A stretch of 64,000 bases of DNA from Cryptomeria japonica. Taxonomy: Eukaryota; Streptophyta; Pinopsida; Cupressales; Cupressaceae. The stretch spans positions 530,322,291 to 530,386,290 of the forward strand of contig NC_081409.1 in NCBI RefSeq assembly GCF_030272615.1, read 5' to 3'. Positions 10,664 to 21,033 of this stretch are shown here, in pieces; positions within the stretch are counted from its first letter, which is position 1; each line of letters opens with the position of its first letter. The notes under the pieces were generated by a model that was not told where the DNA came from, made no database searches, and saw only the letters and a list, made by a program, of their open reading frames with translations. A program made the translations under genes and the position numbers.

Positions 10664-13600
10664 AAAGACTTTCCAATCACTTTCAATGCTGACCCGATCA
10701 ATAGAAGAAAAAACTATCCCTTTAGATTTGAAAAAATGTGGACTCTTCACCCCGACATTAAAAAATATATTAAAAAATGGTGGAGTATCCAAGTTGAGGG
10801 AACGGCAATGTTCAAAGTTGTTAAGAAGCTCAAAAGTGTGAAGGACAACATTCGAATCTGGAATAAGAATAGCTTTGGGAATATATTTGAGGCTAAGAGT
10901 AAAATTCAGGAAAACCTTAAAGAAATACAGGACCAGATCTAGAAGGATGGTTTCAGTACTGCTTCTATTGCTGAGGAGAATGAGATTCTTAAGAAATACC
11001 ATGACATTATTGCTAAAGAGGAAATGTTCTGGAAGCAGAGATCAAGATGCATGTGGCTCAAAGAAGGAGACAGGAATACAAAATTCTTCCATATGTCAAC
11101 CATCAAACATAAAGCAGCCAACAGGATTAACAAGTTAGTTGTGGATAGTGGGGAGTTGGTCAAGGAAGATGAAATAAGGAATGAAGCTAAGAGGTATTTC
11201 TCGGACCTCCTAACGAGGGATCAAAGTCTGGATGCTGAAGCTCAGTCCTCTTTTCTCCAAAACATTCCTCATCTCGTTGATGCCCAAAATAATGTATTTC
11301 TCTCTTCCATTCCTTCCACCTTAGAAATTAAAAATGTTGTTTTCTCCTTTGATGGAAACAAAGCTCCTAGTCCTGATGGTTTCCCAATGCTCTTTTTTCA
11401 AGAGTTTTGGGACATTATCGGGACTGATGTTGCTAATGGGGTTAAGGAATTCTTTGAGGCTAGAAAACTCTTGAAGGAAATCAATGGTACTTTTATTGCT
11501 CTCATCCCCAAGACTCAAGGTGCCGACTCTTTGGATAAGTTCAGACCTATTAGCCTCTACAATTCCTTTTACAAGATCATATCTAAGGTCCTGACTTCTA
11601 GACTCTTGTCTATTCTCCCGGCTTTAATTAAACACCAGCAGAATGGGTTTGTTCTTGGAAGACAAATTCTCAATTCCATTATTACTGTTCATGAGAATAT
11701 TCACTCTCTTGATAAAGCAAAGAAGCAGGGCCTCATCCTTAAGCTTGACCTCTCCAAAGCCTATGATAGGGTTGACTGGTCTCTTCTTCAGAAAGTTCTC
11801 TCTTCCTTTGGGTTTGCCCCAAGAGTTGTGGATCTTTTCTCCCAACTTACTACTTCTAAGTCCTTTGCTATCCTTGTCAATGGTTCCCCTTCTACCTTTT
11901 TCCAAGCTTCGAGAGGTCTTAGGAAAGGAGATCCTATCTCCCCCATCCTTTTCATTATTTTGGTAGAATGCTTTGGTCGGACTATGGAAAACTTGGTGCA
12001 GATAGGATCCTTTAAGGGCCTCAAACCTTCTTCTACTGACCTTATTTGTTCACACTAGCAGTTTGTTGATGATACAATAATTATGGGGGAATCAAGCATC
12101 TCATAAGCTAAAGTTTTGAAGAGTACTTTGTGTAAATATGCTTCTGCTATGGGGCAGCTTATTAACTAGGCCAAAAGTGATGTCTTTTTCATTAATACCC
12201 CAGAGAGAAGACAACAAAGGATCAGCAGAATTCTGGAGTGTAAAATTGCTGACCTTCCTACCACCTACCTTGGTCTCCCCATGGGGATTGCCCCTCCTGA
12301 CTCCTATTGGAGTTCGCTGGTTGATAAATTTCACAAAAAACTTGTAGGTTGGAAAGGGGCTCTCTTAAGTCAAGCTAGTAAGCTCCCTCTCCTTAAGGCT
12401 ACTCTTCAAAGTATTCCCATTTATGCTCTGAGCTTATTCAGAATTCCAGTCAAGTATGTTGAAGCTATTGAGAAAATTCAAAGAAGATTCCTATGGTCTG
12501 GGGTTGAGGAAAAGCAAAGAATGTCCTTGGTGGCATGGGATCAGGTCTGCAAGCCAAAAAGCAAAGGTGGTCTGGGGCTCAGGAGGATTCTCACTTTAAA
12601 TGAAGCTCTCTTGTCTAAACAAGCTTGGAGATGGTTTCACTCTGATTCTGAATGGTGCAAAATTTGGAGAAGTAAGTATTCTCTTCTGTCATCTTCTCTT
12701 TCTTCTTTTCTTAATTCGGACATCAGCATAAATGGATCACATATCTGGAACTATGTTTCTAAATGTAAAGATGTGATTGCTAAAGGGGTTACATGGAAAA
12801 TTGGAAATGGCAGAAAAGTTAGATTCTGGGAGGATCCCTAGCTTTTTGACAAACCCCTTTTGGATTTCTATGAGTGGGCCTCCCATGCCCCCTCCTGTAT
12901 TGGCTTTTTTGGTACCTTAGTGGAAGATTACTGGAATGGGAACAACTGGCAGAACATTGATAGTATTCATCCCAGTCTCTCTAAGCTCAAAACCCAATTG
13001 TCTGCTATTTGGCTGAATAAGGAAGAGGATTCCCTGATCTGGAAATATAACCCCAAAGGTATTTTTACTATATCTTCGATTTATTGTATCCTCTCCCCTT
13101 CCCCTCCTATGAATCCCTTCTGGTCTAAAGCTTGGTTAAAAGGTCTCACTCCCAAAATCAATTTGTTCTTCTGGACTATTCTCCAGAATAAGATCCTTAC
13201 TGTTGACAACCTTAAATGCAGAGGTTTTGCCCTTCCAAACAGGTGTGTGCTATGCTTTCAAGAGGAAGAGTCAATGGACCATCTTGCCCTCCACTATTCT
13301 TTCTCAACCTCTGTTTGGGAAAGCTTCCTCAAGAGCTTTAGTCTAGCTTGGGTGTTTCCCAGTAACATCAGAGATTTGTTCTCCTCCTGGCAAATTCATT
13401 AAACCAACTCTTTTCTGAGATGTATGTGGCAGATCTCTCTTCCACACATTTTGTGGGGTCTTTGGAAGGAAAGAAACAACTGAATATTCAGGGATGTGTC
13501 CTTAAATCAAGACATTATTTTTCAAAAAATTCAGAGGGCTATTCAGGAAAATATGGGAACTATGGAGGTCTCTTGTTACTCTAACAAATCCTTGGAGTCA

Positions 13601-14184
13601 AATATCTTAAGAGCTTGGAATATGAAGATCACTGATGGTCATAATATTAGTTATAATAAAAGGCTTGAAGTTAAATGGCAAACCCCTCCCCAAGGTTGGC
13701 TCAAAATCAATTTTGATGGAGCAGCCAAAGGAAACCTAGGTCCCTCAGGCTATGGAGCTATTCTCAGAGATGACAGAGGCATTTGCAAAGGTATGATTGC
13801 TGTCCCTATTGGCATTCAAACCAATCATAAAGCGGAAGCTATGGCAGCCCTTCAAGGCATTATTCTAGCCAAAAAATGGAACTGTCCCTATCTCTAGATA
13901 GAAGGGGATTCCAATAATATAATTAAGTGTCTCAATGGGACCTCAAAGCCCTCTTGGTTGATTCACAATATAATTTTTCTGCCATTGATATCATTAGAAC
14001 CTTCAAAAAGTGCCACATATCCCATATTTATCGGGAGGCCAACTGTTCTGCTGATTGGGCTGCAAATGTGGTGATTAAGAATGAGATGATTACCACATGG
14101 ACAGGTGAGAGCGGTCTCCCCAAAGATGTCAGACAAATCATAATTAATGAAAGATATCAAAGTACCCCAAAGTCTCTTGATTGA
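10664..14184 (+). pseudogene. LINE-A ORF2: RT, zf-RVT, RNase H, truncated
   Basis: Polyprotein that nicks target DNA and reverse transcribes the LINE RNA. Visible domains: the last residues of the endonuclease (FPITFNAD, 10669); linker with WLKEGDRNTKFFH (11051); RT with KAPSPDGFPMLFF (11360), LKLDLSKAYDRVDW (11740), SRGLRKGDPISP (11910) and the catalytic FVDD at 12062-12073; the thumb region YLGLPM..WKGALLSQASK (12270-12380); zf-RVT (13117-13330) with CVLCF..MDHL; and RNase H (13690-14130) with FDGAAKGNLG, KAEAMAAL, EGDSN and YREANCSADWA. It is broken by single stops at 10939, 12056, 12167, 12839, 13400 and 13895 and by frameshifts. Several stops are CTAG where LINE-B has a Trp or Gln codon. 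Confidence 0.9.
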
Positions 14185-14395
14185 TAGGGCAATAATGATA
14201 AGTACTGAAGTAAGCACTACGAGTTACTTCTATAATGAGGGAATTACTCATTATAATATCAAAGCAAGAAGAACGTGTGTTATAACCCATCAAATCATTA
14301 TTGCAATGCATGCTTTCTGGGTTTTTGTTTTAACTTCAAAAAGCTTTCTCTTTCACCAGTTCTGTAATCTAAACTTGACTGTGAGAAACGACACC

Positions 14396-16119
14396 ATGGG
14401 TGGAAACAGAAGAAGATATGAGACAAGCAGTTGCAAGGAGTGGAAATAGAAAGAAGAGGTGTGGGAAATTTTGCAGAAGGGTGGTCTTTTGAGCTTCATT
14501 GAGAGACTCCATGGTCGGGATGGAAAGATAACTAGCTTCTTCTGCAAAAATTGGAAGAAGGGCATGCTTAAAATGGGCGATCGACTGGTGGAAATTGATG
14601 AAGACTTAATAGCTAAAGCCACGGGGATCAAAAGGGAGGACTGCAACTTCTACAGAGACAGGAAGGTTAGCAGGGAAGCCATTGAAAGGTACCCGATCAT
14701 AGAGAAAGAGAAGACAAGACTGGTAAAGTTGAGTAAAACCTATTACCCACCTAGGACTTTTGCAAAACCCTGACGAGAAATTCTCTTTGTTTTAATGAGG
14801 TATATAACGCTAGATGGTAGGTTTACGAAAGTGTATGGGTATCATTTTGTCCTCTTAAATCATTTTAGGCATAATGATAAGGTGAATTTCCCTTACTTCT
14901 TTCTCTGTTCTATGAATGCCTCCCTAAAAGCCTATAAAGAAAATCCTCGGGGTGATACTGCAATGCACCAGGGACTTATGGTCCTCATTTATGACCATTT
15001 AAAGGCCAGTAAAATCAACTGAATGCAGTTCTCTATGGATTCAGAGATGATTTGTCTAATTCTAATTTCTTGGAGGAGGAGGAATCAAACAATGATCCCT
15101 CGACTGATAATGAGGAAAGCTCTGACGACTCAGAGTATGAGAGTAGTAAGAAGAGGAAATCAAGACCCTCTTCTTCTAAGAGCAAAAAACGCCAAAGCAA
15201 ACCTTTGATTAGTATTTCTTTAGAAGAAGAGTACTCTGATGTCCCTGAGGAGAAGAAGAACCCTAAGGGGGTGCTGAAGGAAAAAAGTAAGAACCAAGCC
15301 CAGCCCAGGAAGAAGCAAAAGAAAACAGAGGAGACTAGCAAAGAGCCGGAGGAGACTGGCAAGGAACCGGAAGAGGACAAGCAAACAAGGGCCCTGGAAG
15401 CTGAACAAAGCCTAGGTATGGAGACTATGGAGGAGACTCTTAGGGCCGCCGATACTATTTCTGCCCTCCATATCTCTAAAGATGAACAAACAACCCTTGG
15501 AAATGTGACTCCTTCTCCTAGTCCACCTCCCGAGGCCTTGCAGGGTTTAATGAAAACCATAGAATGGCTTATTGATGGGAATAAGAAAACTGTGGATGAG
15601 TACAAAAAACTCTGCAACAGAGTCCTGATACTGGAGACTATCAACATTGGAGAGGGGAACACTATGGTCGATTATATTGAAGATCTGAAGAACATAATTG
15701 CTAAAGCGGAAGACATCAGAGATGCCTTTAATCCCCGGTTTGAGAAAATTGAAAAGGAGATACATAATAGAAAGACCCTAGAGGAAACAAGTGAAAAAAT
15801 GCTCTTAGACATAGCTGCCAAAGTGGACAAGATAGAGGAGTGCCTCAAGAACATTGTGGAGTAGAGCCTCAGCATTCTGAAATTCTCAGCCAACAACACC
15901 CATACCCTCATCAGCAAACTTGATGATGAAAAGAAAACCCAGGAAATTGACCTGGATGTAGAAGGAACAGTGGAAGCCTAAGGTCCCAGAACCCGCAGCC
16001 ATGGAAAGAGGAAGGAAAAGAAAGTGAATAAGGACTTGGAGGAGCTAAAAGTAGTTGGGGTGACCTATGATGAGCTAGTGACTAAGGCAGAGGATCTGCT
16101 AAAGAAAATTACTATGTAG
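14396..16119 (+). pseudogene. LINE-A ORF3: extra ORF, unknown function
   Basis: I do not recognise a named family. The reading starts with ATG at 14396 (MGGNRRRYETSSCKEWK), 211 bp after ORF2, and stays largely in one frame to 15022. A second segment (15052-15864) follows in a shifted frame and the tail ends at 16119. The N-terminal ~200 residues look globular (VWEILQKGGLLSFIERL, YITLDGRF, HFVLLNHFRH, HQGLMVLIYD). An acidic/basic low-complexity linker follows (EEESNNDPSTDNEESSDDSE, KKRKSRPSSSKSKKRQSK), then a coiled-coil-like C-terminus (KTVDEYKKLCNRVLILE, KVDKIEECLKNIVE). Stops at 14447, 14771 (TGA where LINE-B has Trp), 15020 and 15862 break it. The same ORF occurs in LINE-B at the same place, so it belongs to the element. 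Confidence 0.75.
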
Positions 16120-16282
16120 TGTCTCTTTGGGTTCTTTGCTATTTTTTGTTGTTTAGCTGTTTTTTCTGTTCGCTGGTCTTTTGACCAGTCGCTCTGTATG
16201 TGGACTCTATTTTCTCAGCTTTCTTTATAACTATGTTGTAATGGTTTTGGGTCCTTAAAACCTATTTTTCAATTAATCAAAA
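16120..16282 (+). other. LINE-A 3' UTR
   Basis: T-rich 163 bp ending TTGGGTCCTTAAAACC..AATTAATCAAAAC. It aligns with the LINE-B tail at 46900-46975 (TTGGGTTCCTTTCAAAAAC..CTTAATCAAAAC). There is no poly(A) run. Confidence 0.65.
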
Positions 16283-16289
16283 CAATAAA

Positions 16290-16996
16290 AATGTTATCAT
16301 TTTCAATCTTAAAGTACATATTAGTGTCAGCAACACCTTTAGAAGATCCTAATTTCAACAAGTATTTTGCTAATCTAGCATACTAGGCTCTAGGAGGTTG
16401 TTTCAATCCATAAATTTCTTTCTTTAACTTGCACACCATGTCTCCATCATCTGATAGTGAAAATCCATCAGGTTGTTCAATCTAAACCTCTTCCTCTAGA
16501 TCACCATTCAAAAATACAGATTTGACATCCATCTGATATACCTTGAAATCTTTATAAGCGGCATAGGAAAGTAATAGTCTAATAGCTTCAATTCTGGCAA
16601 CCAGAGCAAAAGTTTCTTCATAGTCATTTCATTCTTGTTGTGAATATCCTTTACAAACCAATCTAGCTTTATTTCTGACTACTTCACTAACTTCATTCAA
16701 TTTGTTTCTAAAAAACCCATTTAGTACCAATAACATTTTTATCCTTAGGTGAGGCACAAGTTCCCAAGTGTTATTCTTTTCAATCTGATCTAATTCTTCT
16801 TCCATGGCTCTTATCCAGTTATCATCTTTACAAGGTTCAAAAACATCTTTAGGTTCAACTTTAGAAATCAAACATACTTCTTTTGTAGCTAACCTTCTTC
16901 TATTCATCACACCTTTATTCTTATTACCAATAATTTGATTCTTAGAATGATTCAATTTGACATACCTCAGAGTCTTCTGTTTGTTCTGATCCTAAG
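16290..16996 (-). pseudogene. pol: Copia-A pol: RT N-terminal half
   Basis: First half of copia RT. Minus-strand reading from 16996: MEEELDQIEKNNTWELVP (the usual entry to copia RT), [70 protein letters not shown] stop follows PPRA (16386), where other copia RTs have Trp; the sequence there is CCTAG, as expected from CCTGG. Further stops lie near 16484 and 16625. LINE-A cut the gene right after this half. Confidence 0.87.
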
Positions 16997-17003
16997 GTTC
17001 CTG

Positions 17004-18397
17004 TGTTGGTATTTGATTGAAGATTGCATTGATGAACTATTGTGTTTTCATTGATGTCAATTGTAACCGGTAATGATGTTAGTATGATGTTGTTTTGCAA
17101 CCCCTAGGTGAGCTAGTGGAGGAAACCGGTATTACTTAAGAAGAAGTGAGATCAACCGGTAACCCTACATGTTGATGTGCCAAACCCTAACCAATGGAGC
17201 TTGGTGAATTAGTTGTATTGGTTTATGATCAAATGATGAATGGTAATCATTATGCCATGTATGCATGTTGTATGTGATGATTTTCAAATGGTTTTTGGTG
17301 CATAGAGATAATGGTTTTATCTTGGGAATGAGCGAATACATTGCATGAAGTAGAAACCACATGATGAGTTACAAGAATCGATGAAGTGGTGGTCAAGGAG
17401 CAGTCAAGGTTCTCTTGAACAATGTGCTGATGATTTCTATGTAATCTAATGGTCATACTTGAACTGATTTGTTTGTAATCTCTATGAGATCTTAGGTTTG
17501 TGATGTGTTACCAACCTATTGCTTTTCTTATAAGGTCAATGAGTTATTTTGTTGTAGCATTGGCAATTTTGGTTAAGTGTCAGTGTGATTGGTTGCTAAA
17601 CTAGAAGGAGTATCTATAGTATGTGTGAAGGTAGATAGGGGCATTAAAAGGAACTGATCCAGAAAAATAGTGCTATTTACCAAATCAACAAACCCCTGTT
17701 GTTCTCTAACAATTACAACAGTTAAATCCCTTAACCAGGTAAGCTTTAACAAGCTTAATGCTTTGTAAATCCTCTAACCAGGTGATCCATTGTCTTGGAT
17801 TTCAAATCCTCAATCGAGGTTACTCCAATAGGGTATTTCTTCTAACAAGGCATTATAGTCAATCCCTTAACCGGGTGGTCCCTAACAGGATTTGTTCCTA
17901 ACAGGACATTTTGTAAAGATTTAACAGGATTGGCTCCTAATAGGGTGAAGTTTAGAAGAGTTCAGATTACTTATGGGTATTCATCCCCATCGTGGTTTTT
18001 CCCATTTGGGTTTTCACGTCAAAAAATAATTGTGTCAAGTGGTGAATGGTTTTTGTGGTTATGTTTGATATGGTTAATTTTCTTAACTGTTAAATCCACT
18101 TAGTTATGATAAGATGACCAACAATTATCTGTAATGTGATTTTACTATTGTTAGTAAAGGATTTTGATATTTTGATTAAATGGTTTGGGAGTTTCAGATC
18201 TGTTATATTGTTATTTTGGTATGCCAGTCAAACTGGTAAACTATCAGTGCTATTGCAATTTGCAGCTCAGTGTTTGAACAAGTTAGTTCAATGATTGACT
18301 TGTGAGATTGTTTTGGAGTTTGGTGGAAGTATAGTTAGTTTTCTATCTACTGATTCACCCCCCCCTCTCAGTAGCTATCTGGATCCTTATCGATTCA
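17004..18397 (+). repeat. Solo LTR of a copia element, opposite orientation
   Basis: Runs from TGTTGGTATTTGATTG to TGATTCACCCCCCCCTCTCAG..GATTCA and interrupts Copia-A between integrase and RT. It is the reverse of the Copia-A/B LTR type: it has the core CGTGGTTTTTCCC..GGGTTTTCACG (17991-18018) and the C-run near the end. No PBS, gag or pol lies next to it. Positions 17690-17960 carry a run of short related units (CCCTTAACCAGGT, CCTAACAGGA, CCTAATAGGG). No clean TSD; the edges could be off by a few bases. Confidence 0.7.
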
Positions 18398-19790
18398 TCA
18401 TATCATCATCTTGAACATCACTACCAGTAGCATCAACATCTGGATTAACAGTCTCTATCGGATCATTCAGCTTAGGCTTTGCAGGTTGAATAGGAGCTAA
18501 AACAATATGTTGACCATCATCATAAGCTCTTATCTCTTTCCCAAGGTTCTCATCCACCTTCACATTTTCACTCTCAACTATCTTTCTCAGTCTCTTATTA
18601 TAGCACTGATAGGCTTTTCTCTTTGTAGAATATCACAAAAAGATACCTTCGTCACTTATAGCATCAAACTTTCCAATATCCTCATCTCTCTTGATATAAC
18701 ATTTGCTACCAAAAACTTTGAAATATTTCACAGTAGGAACATGACCAAACCAAAGCTCATAAGGGATCTTACCAATATCACCTTTGATATGAACTCTATT
18801 AAATGTGTAAATGGTAGTGCTAATAGCTTCTCTCTAGTAGACCTTCAGAACATTTCCTTTAATTAACATAGTTCTTGCAGCATCCAAAACAATATGGTTC
18901 TTTCTCTCAAAACTCCATTTTGTTGTGGGCTGCTAGGAGCAGATAGTTTTCTTCTGATTCCATGCATCTCACAAAATTAATTGAACTCATTAGAACAAAA
19001 TTATCCACCTCTATCAGATCTAAGACACTTCAGCTTCAAATCGGACTCAGTTTCAACTTTAGCTTTGAATATCTTGAATTTGTCAAATGCTTCTAATTTT
19101 TCCTTCAAAATGACAACCCATATCATCCTAGAATAATCATCAATTAGAAACATAAATTATCTATCACCCTATACACTTCTAACATTAGTGGGTCCACACA
19201 GGTCAGTATGCACAAGATCTAGTAGTCCATCAGATGTATACTATTTATTTTTGAAAGAAATCCTTGTTTGCTTACCGAACTGGCATTCCTTACATATCGG
19301 ATTAGCAGGTTTAACAATCTTAGGCAGATCTCTAACAACTTGTGTAGAACTGATCTTGATCAATGAATCAAAGTTAACATGGCACATTCTCCTATGCCAC
19401 AACCAACTCTCATCTATCTTAGCAATCAAACAACTTTTCTCACCAGCATTCAAATGAAAAATATTACCTTCAGTCTTAGTCCCGTATGTAGTCTCTATAC
19501 CGGAGGCATTTAAAATATTACATTTACCATCCTTGAATTGTAGATCATAACCCTTATCAATCATCTATCCAGCACTCAAAAGATTATGCTTTAAACCTTC
19601 AACATACAAGACATTATCAATGTTATGCTTACCATCAAAAGAAATAGAATCTCTCCCATGGATTACACAGGCTTTGTCATCTACAAATCTAACTATTCCA
19701 CCATCATACCTTTCCATTCTTACAAATTTGCTTTTATAATTGGTCATATGATGTGAACAACTGTTGTCAATCACCCATTCACCCTTTTAT
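18398..19790 (-). pseudogene. pol: Copia-A pol: protease and integrase
   Basis: Minus-strand reading from 19790: protease segment EWVIDNSCSHHMTNYKSKF, where the active-site DSG triplet of copia proteases is DNS, so probably dead. Then KHNIDNVLYVEGLKHNLLS, then integrase with its HHCC zinc motif (LWHRRMCHVNFDS..CKECQFGK, 19250-19400), DLVHTDLCGPT, IDDYSR, KCLRSDRGG and SAPSSPQQNG (about 18920). The end reads DVDATGSDVQDDDMMNR at the solo LTR junction. Stops at 19562, 19241, 19190-19140, 19010 and elsewhere. Integrase would insert the cDNA; this copy cannot. Confidence 0.87.
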
Positions 19791-20926
19791 TCTACCTTAG
19801 AAGCCAAAGCTTTCTCCTCAACAGAATAGCTAGTGGAATCAATAGGCACAGGTCCATCTTATTTAATGGCGATAAACACAACTTCATTTCCCTCCGATTC
19901 ATCATCTGTAACACCTTCCTCTACAACATAATAACAGTTCTTCTGGTTCCTAAACTTTTGGTTACACTTATAAGGCTTGCCATATTTTTCATGCTTCTCA
20001 TATCTATTATTCCTATCATGCTTATCAAACTTATCATGTTTGTTATAATTAGTCATTCTCTCTAGACATCTGGAAGCAAAATGTCCTATCTTATTACAAG
20101 AAAAACATTTCAAGGGAAACTTTCAATCATACTTACCGACACCTTTAGGCAATCTCCAAGCAATCAATCCTTCAAGCTCATCAAGCTCTCTTTCTTGCTC
20201 TGCTATTTCTCTTCTTTCTCTTTCATAGCTGGATATCCTGCACTCATTAGGATCATATTTTTGTTTATCGTATATAGAAGTTGATGCTCTAAATGCAGTC
20301 TCAGACTTTCCATGTGATTCTCCAAATTTTCTCAGCTCAAATGCAACAAGTTTTCCAACCAGCACATCTCTTGTCATTGTAGTCACACTTCGGATCTCAT
20401 CAATAGCGACAACCTTATGTTTATAAGAAGGAGACAAAGATCTTAGCACCTTAGCAACAATCTCATCTTCCTCAATCTTTCCACCAACACATCGGATACC
20501 AAGGAAAAGTTCATTCACCTTAGCCATGTATGAATGTATGTTTTCATCATCTCCCATCTTCAATGTCTCATACTTTCCTTTCAAACTCTGCAAATTAGAA
20601 ACTTTCACTTGACTATCACCTTCATACAAGATCTCAAGCTTGTCCTAGATCTCATGTGTGGTTTGAAGTCCCATAACATTTGTCATCTTAGAATCAATCA
20701 AAGCACTAAGCAATGCTTCCTTCACTCTGATGTTATTATCTTCTTCCTTAACCTCATCAAGAGTAGACGGTCCATTCTGAGGAACAACATAGACATTCTT
20801 AGTAATCTTCTAGTAATCCTCTCAAAGACATTTCAAGTGCAACTCCATCCAGCTCTTCCATACAATATAGTTACTTCCATCAAACTTCAGATTGTCCTTC
20901 TTGAAAAGAGTACCTTGAGCTACCAT
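19791..20926 (-). pseudogene. gag: Copia-A gag
   Basis: Starts at the ATG ending at 20926 (MVAQGTLFKKDNLKFDGSNY), 42 bp inside the PBS, which fixes the start. A UBN2-type gag core follows (VSNLQSLKGKYETLKMGDDE, IHSYMAKVNELF, EIVAKVLRSLSPSYKHKV, 20629-20123), then a zinc knuckle CFSCNKIGHFASRC (CX2CX4HX4C, about 20070-20110) and a basic Asn/Lys/His-rich tail. Two early stops at 20817 and 20808 (GEDYWK-type position, now TAG) and one at 20645 (HEIWDKLE position, now TAG) break the N-terminus; the rest is open. Copia-B gag at 26033-26283 is a close relative. Confidence 0.88.
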
Positions 20927-20968
20927 CTCGGATCTCTTCAAGCGATTAAGCTTCTATCAGAGGTTTTG

Positions 20969-20980
20969 GCTCTGATACCA
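20969..20980 (-). promoter_or_regulatory. Copia-A primer binding site (tRNA-iMet type)
   Basis: The minus strand reads TGGTATCAGAGC, the exact plant initiator methionine PBS, 2 bp inside the 5' LTR edge at 20983. Confidence 0.9.
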
Positions 20981-20982
20981 AT

Positions 20983-21033
20983 TATTAGAAGCAATAAAGA
21001 AGGAATATTAAGAGGGGGGGGGGGGTGAATTAG
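20983..21033 (-). repeat. Copia-A 5' LTR, inner piece
   Basis: First 51 bp of the 5' LTR read on the plus strand (TATTAGAAGCAATAAAG.., then a G run and GTGAATTAG). The terminal TG is mutated to TA. The rest of the LTR continues at 24831 after an insertion. The G run at 21014-21025 corresponds to the GGGGGG segment in the other copia LTRs here. Confidence 0.8.

Larger units (their letters stand above)
10664..16282 (+). mobile_element. LINE-A: 5'-truncated L1-type LINE
   Basis: Begins inside ORF2 just before the FPITF motif at the end of the endonuclease domain and runs through RT, zf-RVT, RNase H, an extra ORF3 and a short 3' UTR ending TTAATCAAAAC. 5' truncation is typical of target-primed reverse transcription. 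It lies in Copia-A RT: copia coding stops at about 10660 and resumes at about 16290. Flanks share only an imperfect AATGTTAGCA/AATGTTATCA, so the TSD is decayed. LINE-B (30559-46973) is the full-length relative. Confidence 0.88.

Noticed and set aside
15033-15662. Minus-strand 209 codon open frame
   Set aside because: It is the antisense of the Glu/Lys-rich ORF3 linker; Ser/Leu/Phe composition is what that antisense gives. The same holds for 45714-46193 and 46190-46465 on the minus strand.
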